Shown here piece after piece: positions 24,169 to 33,365 of a stretch of DNA of 64,000 bases. A program made the position numbers and the translations under genes. This stretch comes from DAIQRJ01 sp963708795. Lineage in GTDB: Bacteria; Actinomycetota; Actinomycetes; Propionibacteriales; DAIQRJ01. The notes below the pieces were generated by a model, which did no database searches, was not told where the DNA came from, and saw only the letters and a list, made by a program, of their open reading frames with translations. The number at the start of each line of letters is the position of its first letter. Positions within the stretch are counted from its first letter, which is position 1. The stretch covers positions 372,001-436,000 of the forward strand of contig CAVPUH010000006.1 in NCBI GenBank assembly GCA_963708795.1, written 5' to 3'.

Positions 24169-25656
24169 TCAGACCGCCAGGGGCCGCGTCGTCGGCTCGA
24201 TCGGCGCAGGCAGCGTGGTCGTCCCCGACTCGCTCAGGAACGTGTCCACGGCAGCCGCGGCGGCGCGACCCTCGGCGATCGCCCAGACGATGAGCGACTG
24301 CCCCCGTCCCGCGTCCCCGGCCACATAGACACCGGGGACGTTCGTGGCGAAGTCGGGGCCCCGGGCGATGGCACCGCGGGCATCGAACTCCAGGCCCAGC
24401 TGTTCGGTGAGCGCTCCGCGTTCGGGGCCGACGAAGCCCATGGCCAGCAGGACGAGCTCGGCCTCGAGTTCCACCTCAGACCCCTCGACCTCCTTGAACT
24501 TGCCGTCGGCGAACTCGACCTCGACGAGCCGGAGCGCGCGCAGATTGCCCTCCTCGTCGGGGAGGAACTCCTTCGTCGACATGGCGTACTTGCGGTCGCC
24601 GCCCTCTTCGTGCGCCGACGCGACCCGGAACGTCATCGGGTACGTGGGCCACGGCTGCGTCGGGATCCGATCGGTACCGGGTTGCGGCATGATCTCCAAC
24701 TGGGTCACGGACTTCGCCAGCTGCCGGTGCGCCGTGCCCAGGCAGTCGGCACCGGTGTCGCCGCCGCCGATGATGACGACGTTCTTGCCGGTCGCCGTGA
24801 TCTGGCCATCGACGGTCTCGCCGTTGACGACGCGGTTGGACTGCGGCAGGTACTCCATCGCCTGGTAGATCCCGGTCACGTCCCGACCGGTGGCCGGAAG
24901 GTCCCGCCACGCCGTCGCCCCGGTCGTCAGCACGACGGCATCGAAGCGCTCCCTCAGCTGTTCCCCGGTGATGTCGGAACCGATGTCGACGCCGGCCCGG
25001 AACACCGTGCCCTCGGCCTCCATCTGCGCGACACGACGGTCGAGGAATCGCTTCTCCATCTTGAATTCCGGGATCCCGTAGCGCAGGAGCCCGCCGATCT
25101 TGTCAGCACGCTCATACACCACGACCGTGTGACCGGCGCGTGTGAGCTGTTGTGCCGTCGCGAGCCCGGCCGGTCCCGAACCGACGACCGCCACCGTGCG
25201 GCCGGAGAGCCACTCGGGCGGCTGCGGCACGACCCACCCTTCGTCCCACGCCCGGTCCACGATCGACACCTCGACGTTCTTGATCGTCACCGCACCGCCG
25301 GACACCTTCTCGTCGATCGCGAGCACACACGCCGTTTCGCAGGGAGCGGGGCACAGCCGGCCGGTGAACTCCGGGAAGTTGTTCGTCGCGTGCAGGCGCT
25401 CGATGGCGGCGTACCAGTCGTCGCGCCAGACGAGGTCGTTCCACTCCGGGATCAGGTTGCCCAACGGGCATCCCTCGTGGCAGAACGGGATGCCGCAGTC
25501 CATGCACCGACCGGCCTGGTCGGAGATGATCGGCAGCAGCGAACGACCGATCGAGTCGCCGGGGTACACCTCTTTCCAGTCGTGTCGCCGCTCCTCCACG
25601 TCGCGCCTCGTGGCACCTTGCCGCGGGGTGGTGATGAATCCTCGGGGGTCAGCCAT
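24169..25656 (-). CDS. gltD: Glutamate synthase small subunit
   Basis: 495-residue NADPH-dependent flavoprotein that feeds electrons to GltB. The N-terminal iron-sulfur region has CMDCGIPFCHEGCPLGNLIP (about residues 47-66) and LCPAPCETACVL. The FAD-binding motif is VVGSGPAGLATAQQL (about 152-166), the NADPH site VIIGGGDTGADCLG (about 290-303), and the C-terminal GVYVAGDAGRGQSLIVWAI closes the FAD site. The ATG at 25656 lies 8 bp inside gltB, so the two are translationally coupled. It supports glutamate formation from glutamine and 2-oxoglutarate. Confidence 0.96.
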   Translation of the reverse strand: MADPRGFITTPRQGATRRDVEERRHDWKEVYPGDSIGRSLLPIISDQAGRCMDCGIPFCHEGCPLGNLIPEWNDLVWRDDWYAAIERLHATNNFPEFTGRLCPAPCETACVLAIDEKVSGGAVTIKNVEVSIVDRAWDEGWVVPQPPEWLSGRTVAVVGSGPAGLATAQQLTRAGHTVVVYERADKIGGLLRYGIPEFKMEKRFLDRRVAQMEAEGTVFRAGVDIGSDITGEQLRERFDAVVLTTGATAWRDLPATGRDVTGIYQAMEYLPQSNRVVNGETVDGQITATGKNVVIIGGGDTGADCLGTAHRQLAKSVTQLEIMPQPGTDRIPTQPWPTYPMTFRVASAHEEGGDRKYAMSTKEFLPDEEGNLRALRLVEVEFADGKFKEVEGSEVELEAELVLLAMGFVGPERGALTEQLGLEFDARGAIARGPDFATNVPGVYVAGDAGRGQSLIVWAIAEGRAAAAAVDTFLSESGTTTLPAPIEPTTRPLAV

Positions 25657-28600
25657 GAGCGGCCTCCATGATCGCCTGCATCGGGTCCCGGCCGTCGGCT
25701 TCCGCGTCGGCCCGTGCCGTCAGGACACGCTTGTAGTCGGTGGGAAGGACGAGTGTGAATCGCGTGCACGCCGTGGCCCAGTCGGCCAACAGTGCCGCCG
25801 CCACCGGTGACTCGGTCTCCTCAGCGTGCTGCTTCACCAGTGCCTGCAGAACCTGTGCGTCGGCCGAGTCGACGGCGACAGCGTCGAGCTCGACCATGTC
25901 GTGGTTGACGCGCCGCTCGTCGAGGTCGAGGACGTAGGCGACACCGCCGGACATGCCGGCAGCGAAGTTGCGCCCGGTGGCCCCGAGGACGACCGTGGTG
26001 CCACCGGTCATGTACTCGCACCCGTGGTCGCCGACTCCCTCGACGACCACGTCCGCGCCCGAGTTGCGGACGGCGAATCTCTCGCCGGCCAGGCCACGCA
26101 CGAAGATCTGCCCGGCCGTGGCGCCGTAGCCGACGACGTTGCCGGCGATGACGTTCTCCTGCGCCGTCAGCGTCGACCGGCGGTCCGGCCGGACCACGAG
26201 ACGACCGCCCGACAAGCCCTTCCCGAGATAGTCGTTCGTGTCCCCCTCCAGGCGCATCGTGATGCCACGCGGAAGGAACGCGCCGAACGACTGGCCGCCG
26301 GAGCCGGTGAACGTGATGTCGATGGTGCCGTCGGGGAGCCCGTCGCCGCCGTAGCGCTTCGTGACCTCGTGCCCGAGCATCGTCCCGACGGTGCGGTTGA
26401 CGTTGCGAAGCGGGAGTTGCGCCCGGACGAGTTCGCCCGACTCGAGCGCCGGCGCCGACAGGGCGATGAGCTCGTTGTCGAGGGCGCGCGCGAGCCCGTG
26501 GTCCTGGCCGCGGACGTTGTGCAGCGGCGTGCCCTCCGGGACGTCGGGCCGGGCCAGGATCGGCGAGAGATCCAGCCCGTACGCCTTGTAGTGCTCGACG
26601 GCACGTTCGACGTGGAGCATCTCGACGTGACCCACGGCGTCGGCCAACGTGCGGAAGCCGAGCTCGGCCAGCAGTTCCCGCACCTCCTCGGCGATGTACT
26701 CGAAGAACGTGACCACGAACTCCGGCTTGCCCGTGAATCGCTTGCGGAGCTCGGGGTTCTGGGTCGCGACGCCGACCGGGCAGGTGTCGAGGTGGCAGAC
26801 CCGCATCATCACGCACCCCGAGACCACGAGCGGCGCCGTCGCGAACCCGAACTCCTCGGCACCGAGGAGCGCGGCGACCATGACGTCGCGCCCGGTCTTG
26901 AGTTGCCCGTCGGTCTGGACGACGATGCGGTCCCGCAGGCCGTTGATCAGGAGCGTCTGCTGGGTCTCGGCCAGGCCGAGTTCCCAGGGACCGCCGGCGT
27001 GCTTGAGCGACGTCAACGGCGCGGCGCCCGTACCGCCGTCGTGTCCGGAGATGAGCACCACGTCGGCGTGGGCCTTGCTCACCCCGGCGGCGACGGTCCC
27101 GACGCCGGCCTCGGCGACCAGCTTGACGTGCACCCGGGCCTGCGGGTTCGCGTTCTTCAGGTCGTGGATCAGCTGGGCGAGGTCCTCGATCGAGTAGATG
27201 TCGTGGTGGGGCGGCGGACTGATCAGCCCGACCCCGGGCGTCGAGTGCCGGGTCTTCGCGACCCACGGGTAGACCTTGTGGCCCGGGAGCTGGCCGCCCT
27301 CCCCCGGCTTGGCACCCTGCGCCATCTTGATCTGGATGTCGGTCGCCTGGGTCAGGTATTCGCTGGTCACGCCGAACCGGCCGGACGCGACCTGCTTGAT
27401 GGCGCTCCGGCGCGCGGGGTCACGCAACCGGTCGGTGTCCTCGCCGCCTTCGCCGGTGTTGGACTTCGCGCCGATCCGGTTCATCGCGATCGCCAGGGTC
27501 TCGTGCGCCTCCTGGCTGATCGAGCCGTAGCTCATGGCACCGGTCGAGAACCGCTTCACGAGCTCGGACACCGGCTCCACGTCGTCGATGTCGATCGGCT
27601 CGCGGTCGGAGGTGAAACCGAACAGCCCTCGGAGCGTCATGTGCCGCTTCGCCTGCTCGTTCACACCCGAGGTGTACTGCTTGAACACGTCGTAGCGGCC
27701 GGCGCGGGTGGCGTGCTGGAGCCGGAACACCGTCTTCGGGTCGAACAGGTGCTCCTCGCCCTCGCGACGCCACTGGTACTCGCCGCCGACGTCGAGTTGA
27801 CGATGCGCCGGGCGGATGCCGTCGGGTGGGTACGCGAGGGAGTGCCGGCGTTCGACGTCGGCCGCGATCTGGTCGAGACCGATGCCGCCGAGCCGGGACG
27901 TCGCGCCGGTGAAGTACCTGTCCACCAGCTCCTGGGAGAGCCCGATGGCCTCGAAGATCTGCGCACCGGTGTAGGAGGCGACCGTCGACACACCCATCTT
28001 CGACATGACCTTCAGGACGCCCTTCCCGAGCGCCTTGGTGAGGTTCGCCGCCGCCTTCTCCGGCGCGACGTCGAGGTAGACACCCTCGCGGGCCAGGTCC
28101 TCCACGCTCTCGCCGGCCAGGTACGGGTTCACCGCGGCCGCTCCGAACCCGATGAGGAGGGCCATGTGGTGCACCTCGCGGACGTCGCCCGCCTCGACGA
28201 CGAGGCCGACGTGGGTACGGGTGCGCTCGGCGATGAGGTGGTGGTGCACCGCGGACGTCAGTAGCAGCGAGGGGATCGGGGCCTTGTCCCGGTTGGAGTG
28301 CCGGTCGGTCAGCAGGATGACGCGCGCGCCCTCGGAGATGGCGTCGCTGACCTCGGCGCAGATCTCGGCGATCCGCTCGGCCATGGCGTCGGCGCCGCCG
28401 GCGACCTCGTACAGCCCCGACGCCACGTGCGTGGCGTAGCCCGGCAGGTTGCCGTCCCGGTTCAGGTGCACGATCTTCGCCAGCTCGTCGTTGCTGAGCA
28501 CGGGGAACGGCAGCACCACCTGCCGGCAGGACGCCGGGCCGGGGTCGAGCAGGTTGCCCTCGGGCCCGATCGTGCCCCCCAGTGAGGTGACGAGCTCCTC

Positions 28601-30268
28601 GCGGATGGAGTCCAGGGGCGGGTTCGTCACCTGGGCGAACAACTGGGCGAAGTAGTCGAAGATCAGCCGCGGCCGGTCGGAGAGCACCGCCAGTGGCGTG
28701 TCCGAGCCCATCGAACCGATCGGCTCCGCGCCGCTGCGTGCCATCGGGGCCAGCAGGACGCGCAGTTCCTCCTGGGTGTAGCCGAAGACCTGCTGACGAC
28801 GCACGACCGAGGAATGCGTGTGCAGCACGTGCTCGCGCGGCGGCAGCTCGGGGAGGTCGATCAGGCCGGCGTGCAGCCACTCGGCGTACGGGTGCTCGGC
28901 GGCCAGGGCGCTCTTGATCTCGTCGTCCTCGAGCAGCCGGTGCTCGTCGAGGTCCACGAGGAACATGCGACCGGGCTGCAGCCGGCCCTTGCGCACGATC
29001 GTCGCGGGGTCGAGGTCGAGCACGCCCGCCTCGCTGGCGAGGACGACGAGACCGTCGTCGGTGACCCAGTACCGCCCGGGGCGCAGCCCGTTGCGGTCGA
29101 GGGTGGCGCCGACCTGGGTGCCGTCGGTGAAGACCACCGCGGCGGGACCGTCCCAGGGCTCGGTGACCGTGGAGTGGAACTCGTAGAAGGCCTTGCGGGC
29201 CGGGTCCATCTCGGTGTGGTTCTGCCACGCCTCGGGGATCATCATCAGCACGGCGTGCGGCAGCGAGCGGCCGGCCAGATGCAGCAGTTCGAGCACCTCG
29301 TCGAACGACGCGGAGTCACTCGCCCCGGGCGTGCAGATCGGGAACAGGCGAGCGAGGTCCCCGGGGATCAGCGCGCTGGCCAGGTCGGCCTCACGGGCCC
29401 GCATCCAGTTGCGGTTCCCGCGCACCGTGTTGATCTCGCCGTTGTGCGCGATGTAGCGGTACGGGTGGCTCAGCGGCCAGCTCGGGAAGGTGTTGGTGGA
29501 GAAGCGCGAATGCACGATCGCGAGCGCCGACGCCATCCGCTCGTCGAGGAGGTCGGGGTAGAACTGCTCGAGCTGGTTGGTCGTCAGCATGCCCTTGTAG
29601 ACCATGGTCCGAGCGGACAGCGACGCGAAGTACACGTCCAGCTCACGTTCCGCGCGACGACGCAGGCAGAAGACGAGCCGGTCCAGGGCGATCCCGGCCA
29701 CCACGCCGCCGTCCGCGGCCGGTGCGGACGCGACCGTGACGAGCTGCTTCATCCGCGGGAGGCAGGACCGGGACGTGTGACCCAGGATGTCGGGCACGGT
29801 CGGCACGTCACGCCACCCGAGGACGGTGAGACCCTCCTCGGCGGCCAGCGCCTCGATGCCGGCCTGGGCGGTGGCGCACTCGTCGTCGGAATCCGGCAGG
29901 AACGCCATCCCCACCGCGTACTCGCCGGCGCCGGGCAGCGTCACGTCGAAGACGCCGCGCAGGAACTGGTGCGGCACCTGCATGAGGATGCCGGCGCCGT
30001 CGCCGGAGTTCGGCTCGGCGCCCGAGGCACCACGGTGGTCGAGGTTGCGAAGTGCCGTGAGGCCCTTGAGGACGATCTCGTGCGAGGCGACGCCGGTCAG
30101 GGTCGCGACGAACGCGACCCCACAGGCATCGTGCTCGTTGCGCGGGTCGTAGAGCCCCTCGGCCGGCCAGCCGGTCCCGCGACCGGCGACGGTGCGCCCG
30201 GCGCCGGTCGGCGCGGAGGGCTGGACGGGGTTCTCGACCTGCGGAGCGGATCGGCGTTCGTCAGCCAT
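25649..30268 (-). CDS. gltB: Glutamate synthase large subunit
   Basis: 1539-residue multidomain enzyme. The class II amidotransferase domain starts at Cys49 (NEHDACGVAF), after a 48-residue propeptide that must be removed to expose the nucleophile. Central and FMN-binding synthase domains follow (PGEGGQLPGHKVYPWVAK, LISGHDGGTGAAPL), then the 3Fe-4S cysteines in SGCVMMRVCHLDTCPVG (about residue 1150), and a C-terminal GXGXG beta-helix domain (GAFLPRGITMRLEGDTNDYL). ATG 30268 is chosen because GGAG lies 8 bases upstream; the open frame further upstream is not coding-like. It forms a complex with GltD for ammonia assimilation. Confidence 0.97.
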   Translation of the reverse strand: MADERRSAPQVENPVQPSAPTGAGRTVAGRGTGWPAEGLYDPRNEHDACGVAFVATLTGVASHEIVLKGLTALRNLDHRGASGAEPNSGDGAGILMQVPHQFLRGVFDVTLPGAGEYAVGMAFLPDSDDECATAQAGIEALAAEEGLTVLGWRDVPTVPDILGHTSRSCLPRMKQLVTVASAPAADGGVVAGIALDRLVFCLRRRAERELDVYFASLSARTMVYKGMLTTNQLEQFYPDLLDERMASALAIVHSRFSTNTFPSWPLSHPYRYIAHNGEINTVRGNRNWMRAREADLASALIPGDLARLFPICTPGASDSASFDEVLELLHLAGRSLPHAVLMMIPEAWQNHTEMDPARKAFYEFHSTVTEPWDGPAAVVFTDGTQVGATLDRNGLRPGRYWVTDDGLVVLASEAGVLDLDPATIVRKGRLQPGRMFLVDLDEHRLLEDDEIKSALAAEHPYAEWLHAGLIDLPELPPREHVLHTHSSVVRRQQVFGYTQEELRVLLAPMARSGAEPIGSMGSDTPLAVLSDRPRLIFDYFAQLFAQVTNPPLDSIREELVTSLGGTIGPEGNLLDPGPASCRQVVLPFPVLSNDELAKIVHLNRDGNLPGYATHVASGLYEVAGGADAMAERIAEICAEVSDAISEGARVILLTDRHSNRDKAPIPSLLLTSAVHHHLIAERTRTHVGLVVEAGDVREVHHMALLIGFGAAAVNPYLAGESVEDLAREGVYLDVAPEKAAANLTKALGKGVLKVMSKMGVSTVASYTGAQIFEAIGLSQELVDRYFTGATSRLGGIGLDQIAADVERRHSLAYPPDGIRPAHRQLDVGGEYQWRREGEEHLFDPKTVFRLQHATRAGRYDVFKQYTSGVNEQAKRHMTLRGLFGFTSDREPIDIDDVEPVSELVKRFSTGAMSYGSISQEAHETLAIAMNRIGAKSNTGEGGEDTDRLRDPARRSAIKQVASGRFGVTSEYLTQATDIQIKMAQGAKPGEGGQLPGHKVYPWVAKTRHSTPGVGLISPPPHHDIYSIEDLAQLIHDLKNANPQARVHVKLVAEAGVGTVAAGVSKAHADVVLISGHDGGTGAAPLTSLKHAGGPWELGLAETQQTLLINGLRDRIVVQTDGQLKTGRDVMVAALLGAEEFGFATAPLVVSGCVMMRVCHLDTCPVGVATQNPELRKRFTGKPEFVVTFFEYIAEEVRELLAELGFRTLADAVGHVEMLHVERAVEHYKAYGLDLSPILARPDVPEGTPLHNVRGQDHGLARALDNELIALSAPALESGELVRAQLPLRNVNRTVGTMLGHEVTKRYGGDGLPDGTIDITFTGSGGQSFGAFLPRGITMRLEGDTNDYLGKGLSGGRLVVRPDRRSTLTAQENVIAGNVVGYGATAGQIFVRGLAGERFAVRNSGADVVVEGVGDHGCEYMTGGTTVVLGATGRNFAAGMSGGVAYVLDLDERRVNHDMVELDAVAVDSADAQVLQALVKQHAEETESPVAAALLADWATACTRFTLVLPTDYKRVLTARADAEADGRDPMQAIMEAAHG

Positions 30269-30442
30269 GGTGGCACTCCAATCGCGTGGGGAGTGTCGAG
30301 CCGTCACCGCCGGTGCAAGCCACCGGAAGGGACGAGCGGACTCGTGGTGGTGCACTGTCGACCTGCACCCGGAAGCGACTCCATCGTCCCCCGCCCGGGT
30401 ACGAGGGGCAGCTCTGGCCCTCCGGCACCGGGGCAAAGACTA
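30269..30442 (-). promoter_or_regulatory. gltB promoter and leader
   Basis: TAGTCT (30442-30437) is a candidate -10; the transcript would then carry a leader of about 160 nt. Within it CCGGTG-GCTTG-CACCGG (30326-30310) forms a short hairpin, and GGAG precedes the ATG. No known riboswitch class is recognised. Confidence 0.35.
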
Positions 30443-30483
30443 GCGGACGGGGACAGGGGCGGAATCCGCTCGTCGCGGGCCGG

Positions 30484-31470
30484 TCAGCCCTTGCCCGGAT
30501 CACCCGATTCGACCGCTTTCTCGGCCTTCGGTGGTGCCCCCACGTTCTCGGTGGCCGGCGAGCCCGGGGTTGTCGAATCGTCGATGGCCGGGTTGCTTGC
30601 CGCGGCGGTCGGACCGGCGACCGCAGGCACGGTGTCCCGAAAGACGGAAGCCTCGCGGCCGGGATGGCGTCGCGCCGAGATGACGAACGCCACCGCGGCG
30701 CCGAGGCAGACGAGCATCGCCACCCAGTCGTTGAGGCGGAGCGGCCCGATGCGGTGGGCGGGATCGATGCGCAGTTCCTCGATCCAGGCCCGGCCCACCG
30801 TGTACGCGAAGACGTACAGCGCGAACACGCGTCCGTGGCCGAGGTTGAACCGGCGATCGGCCCAGATGCAGAGCAGCGCCACCCCGACGCACCAGATCGA
30901 CTCGTACAGGAAGGTCGGGTGGAACGTCGCGTTGTCGAGGTAGCCGGCCGGCCGGTTGGCCACGTCGATCTGCAGGCCCCACGGCAGCGAGGTGGGCCGG
31001 CCGAAGAGCTCCTGGTTGAACCAGTTCCCCCACCGCCCGATCGCCTGGGCCAGCACGATGCCGGGAGCGAGCGCGTCCGCCATCGCCGGGAGCTTGATGC
31101 CGGCGCGCCGCGCACCGATCCACGCGCCGAGTGCACCGAGCGCGATCGCGCCCCAGATCCCGAGGCCGCCGTGCCAGATCTTCAGCGCGTCGATCGGGTG
31201 CTTTCCCTCGCCGAAGTAGTTCTGGTAGTCGGTCATCACGTGGTAGAGCCGGGCGCCGACCAGGCCGAACGGCACCGCCCAGCAGGCGACGTCGGCGGCC
31301 TGTCCGGACACCCCGCCCCGTGCCACCCACCGTCGGTTGCCCACCCAGATGCCCACCACGACGCCGGCGATGATGCACAGCGCATAGGCACGCAGCGGCA
31401 GGGGTCCCAGATGCCAGACGCCCGACGACGGGCTCGGGATGGACGCGAGGACCAGCGGTGCGGAGGACAC
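30484..31470 (-). CDS. lgt: Prolipoprotein diacylglyceryl transferase
   Basis: 328-residue membrane enzyme that transfers diacylglycerol from phosphatidylglycerol to the lipobox Cys of prolipoproteins, the first step before LspA (encoded at 63 kb) acts. Seven membrane segments are visible. Signature motifs: LGARLYHV-like GLVGARLYHVMTD, HGGLGIWGA, and the essential Lgt motif IGRWGNWFNQELFGRPT near residues 143-159. The C-terminal 60 residues are a Pro/Ala/Glu-rich cytoplasmic tail common in actinobacteria. GTG 31470 starts the family sequence; TAGGCT lies 8 bp upstream (31484-31479). It follows the trp genes as usual in this phylum. Confidence 0.95.
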   Translation of the reverse strand: MSSAPLVLASIPSPSSGVWHLGPLPLRAYALCIIAGVVVGIWVGNRRWVARGGVSGQAADVACWAVPFGLVGARLYHVMTDYQNYFGEGKHPIDALKIWHGGLGIWGAIALGALGAWIGARRAGIKLPAMADALAPGIVLAQAIGRWGNWFNQELFGRPTSLPWGLQIDVANRPAGYLDNATFHPTFLYESIWCVGVALLCIWADRRFNLGHGRVFALYVFAYTVGRAWIEELRIDPAHRIGPLRLNDWVAMLVCLGAAVAFVISARRHPGREASVFRDTVPAVAGPTAAASNPAIDDSTTPGSPATENVGAPPKAEKAVESGDPGKG

Positions 31471-31478
31471 AGCGGCGA

Positions 31479-31484
31479 AGCCTA
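31479..31484 (-). promoter_or_regulatory. -10 element of lgt
   Basis: TAGGCT on the minus strand, 8 bp before the lgt GTG; no Shine-Dalgarno seen. Confidence 0.35.
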
Positions 31485-31501
31485 CGACTCGGACATCGTG
31501 G

Positions 31502-32419
31502 TCAGGATTTCGCGGCCATGTTGGCCGACGCCACCGCCGCCATGATGCCGTCGCCCGACATCTGATCGGCCGGGACGAGGGTCCCGTTCACATACGCGGT
31601 CGGCGTCCCGGTGACGCCGCGGGTGTCACCGGTGTCGTCGATCGACTTGACCCACTCGTTGTACCGGTCGTTGCTCACGCAGCGGCTGAAATCGCCGCTG
31701 GTCAACCCGACGCTCTTGCCGATGTCGATGAGCATGGAGTTCGTCCACTGCTGGGCCGCCTGGTCGTAGTTGGCGTACAGCGCGTCGTGGTACGCCTCGG
31801 CCTTGCCGGCGTCGGTCGCGCAACCGAACGCGTTGGCGGCCAACTCCGTCGGCCGGCCGAAGCCGGAGAGCGTCAGCGGGTAGTAGGTGACCTTGAGGGA
31901 GCCTTCCGCTACCGCCTGCTTCACCTGCGACCCGAGAGTGGTCTCCAGCTCGGCGCAGTGCGGGCAGCTGAAGTCCTCGAACAGCTCGAGGGTCACCGGT
32001 GCGGTGCTCTTGCCGACCCCCGCTCCCCATCCCATGCCCGGGGCCGTCGACTTGGACTGCCGCGGCAGCCCGCTGTCGTTCTGAGACTGCCCGACCGTCG
32101 ACGCGGAGGCCGACGGGGTAGCAGTGGCCTTGCCCGACGCCGCGGGGGTCGGGCTCGCGGTGGCCGAGAACGCCGGCACCACGTTGCGCGGAGCGGCAGC
32201 GTTGGGGTCGCTCTTGTTCCGCTGCCAGGCGACGAGGCCACCGAGGCCGGCGACGATCGCGACGACGACGACGCCGATGACGATGGTGGTGATCGTGCGG
32301 CGGCGCTTGGCTGCCGCGATGGCCGCCTCGCGTTCGGCGCGGGCCTTGTCGCGGGCCTTGCGGGCAGAGTTGCTCGTGCCCGATCCGTTGCGGCTCGAAT
32401 GCGGATTGCCGTTAGCCAT
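31502..32419 (-). CDS. Membrane-anchored DsbA-like thioredoxin-fold protein
   Basis: 305 residues. A basic cytoplasmic N-terminus (about 1-41) is followed by one membrane helix (about 42-65), a Ser/Thr/Ala/Pro linker, and an extracytoplasmic thioredoxin-fold domain (Thioredoxin_4/DsbA-like). The redox motif CPHC is at residues 152-155 within FEDFSCPHC, and the cis-Pro loop is GVTGTPTAYVNG. It probably oxidises or isomerises disulfides in secreted proteins, as do the mycobacterial homologues. Two further Cys (FGCATDAG, SRCVSN) could form a structural disulfide. ATG 32419 (MANGNPHSS) is preferred over the upstream in-frame start at 32485, which adds only charged residues. Located between lgt and trpA on the same strand. 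Confidence 0.85.
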   Translation of the reverse strand: MANGNPHSSRNGSGTSNSARKARDKARAEREAAIAAAKRRRTITTIVIGVVVVAIVAGLGGLVAWQRNKSDPNAAAPRNVVPAFSATASPTPAASGKATATPSASASTVGQSQNDSGLPRQSKSTAPGMGWGAGVGKSTAPVTLELFEDFSCPHCAELETTLGSQVKQAVAEGSLKVTYYPLTLSGFGRPTELAANAFGCATDAGKAEAYHDALYANYDQAAQQWTNSMLIDIGKSVGLTSGDFSRCVSNDRYNEWVKSIDDTGDTRGVTGTPTAYVNGTLVPADQMSGDGIMAAVASANMAAKS

Positions 32420-32540
32420 GCTGACGCGGACTCGCTTTCTTTCCTGGACCGGGCGAACCCGCTCATTGTGACCGGCGCCGACCACCTCGGCCCGATACGG
32501 CGACCATTAGGAGGCACCGGCGTGACGACCAGCGCGGTGC

Positions 32541-33365
32541 TCAGCCGGTGGCGCTCCGCCGGCGCACTCCGGCCGCGAGGTCGACAGCAAGAGCGTGGAC
32601 GGCGCTGAAGTCCGCGGCACCGGGGTGATCGAGGACCGCCCGGACGAACGCCGAACCCACGATCACCGCGTCCGCGTACCCGGCCACCTCGGCTGCCTGC
32701 ACGCCGTCGCTGACCCCGAGGCCGACCCCGATCGGCAGGTCGGTCACGGCGCGGGCGCGGGCGACGAGAGCGGGCGCGGCGGAGCTGGTCGCCGTCCGCG
32801 TGCCCGTGACCCCCATCACCGACACCGCGTAGAGGAAGCCGGAGCTGACCGCAGCCGTCGAGGCGATGCGCTCCGGCGGCGACGAGGGGGCCACCAGGAA
32901 GACCCGATCCAGGTCGTGCGCGGAGGCGGCCGCGATCCACTCGGACGCCTCCTCGGGAATGAGGTCCGGTGTGATCAGACCAGCACCACCGGCGGCGGCG
33001 AGATCGCCGGCGAACCGGTCGACGCCGTAGCGCTCGATCGGGTTCCAGTAGGTCATGACGAGCGTCGGCACGCCGAGCGCGGCGACCGCCTCGACGGTCG
33101 AGAGGACGTCCCGCGTGCGGGTGCCGTTCGCGAGGGCGATCTCGGCCGCCCGGGCGACCGTCGGACCGTCCATCGTCGGGTCGCTGTACGGGAGGCCGAT
33201 CTCCACGATGTCGACGCCGCCGTCGACCATGGCCGCGATCGCGTCCCGTGCCCCCGCCACCGACGGGAACCCGGCCGGGAGGTACCCGACCAGGGCCGAC
33301 CGGTTCTCGGCGCGTGCCGCCTCGAAGGCCCGCGTCACGCCACGCGGCAGCGTCGGCGCGCTCAC
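32541..33365 (-). CDS. trpA: Tryptophan synthase alpha subunit
   Basis: 274-residue TIM barrel that cleaves indole-3-glycerol phosphate to indole and glyceraldehyde 3-phosphate. Catalytic Glu in IVEIGLPYSDPTMDGP (about residues 54-69), where the downstream Asp is also catalytic; YLPAGFPS and the phosphate-binding GVGLGVSDG and VIVGSAFV loops are present. The GTG at 33365 overlaps the trpB stop (GTGA), the usual coupling for the alpha2beta2 complex. Normal length. Confidence 0.96.
   Translation of the reverse strand: MSAPTLPRGVTRAFEAARAENRSALVGYLPAGFPSVAGARDAIAAMVDGGVDIVEIGLPYSDPTMDGPTVARAAEIALANGTRTRDVLSTVEAVAALGVPTLVMTYWNPIERYGVDRFAGDLAAAGGAGLITPDLIPEEASEWIAAASAHDLDRVFLVAPSSPPERIASTAAVSSGFLYAVSVMGVTGTRTATSSAAPALVARARAVTDLPIGVGLGVSDGVQAAEVAGYADAVIVGSAFVRAVLDHPGAADFSAVHALAVDLAAGVRRRSATG

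Noticed and set aside
25826..28264. 812-codon plus-strand frame
   Set aside because: Antisense shadow of gltB with no recognisable motif.
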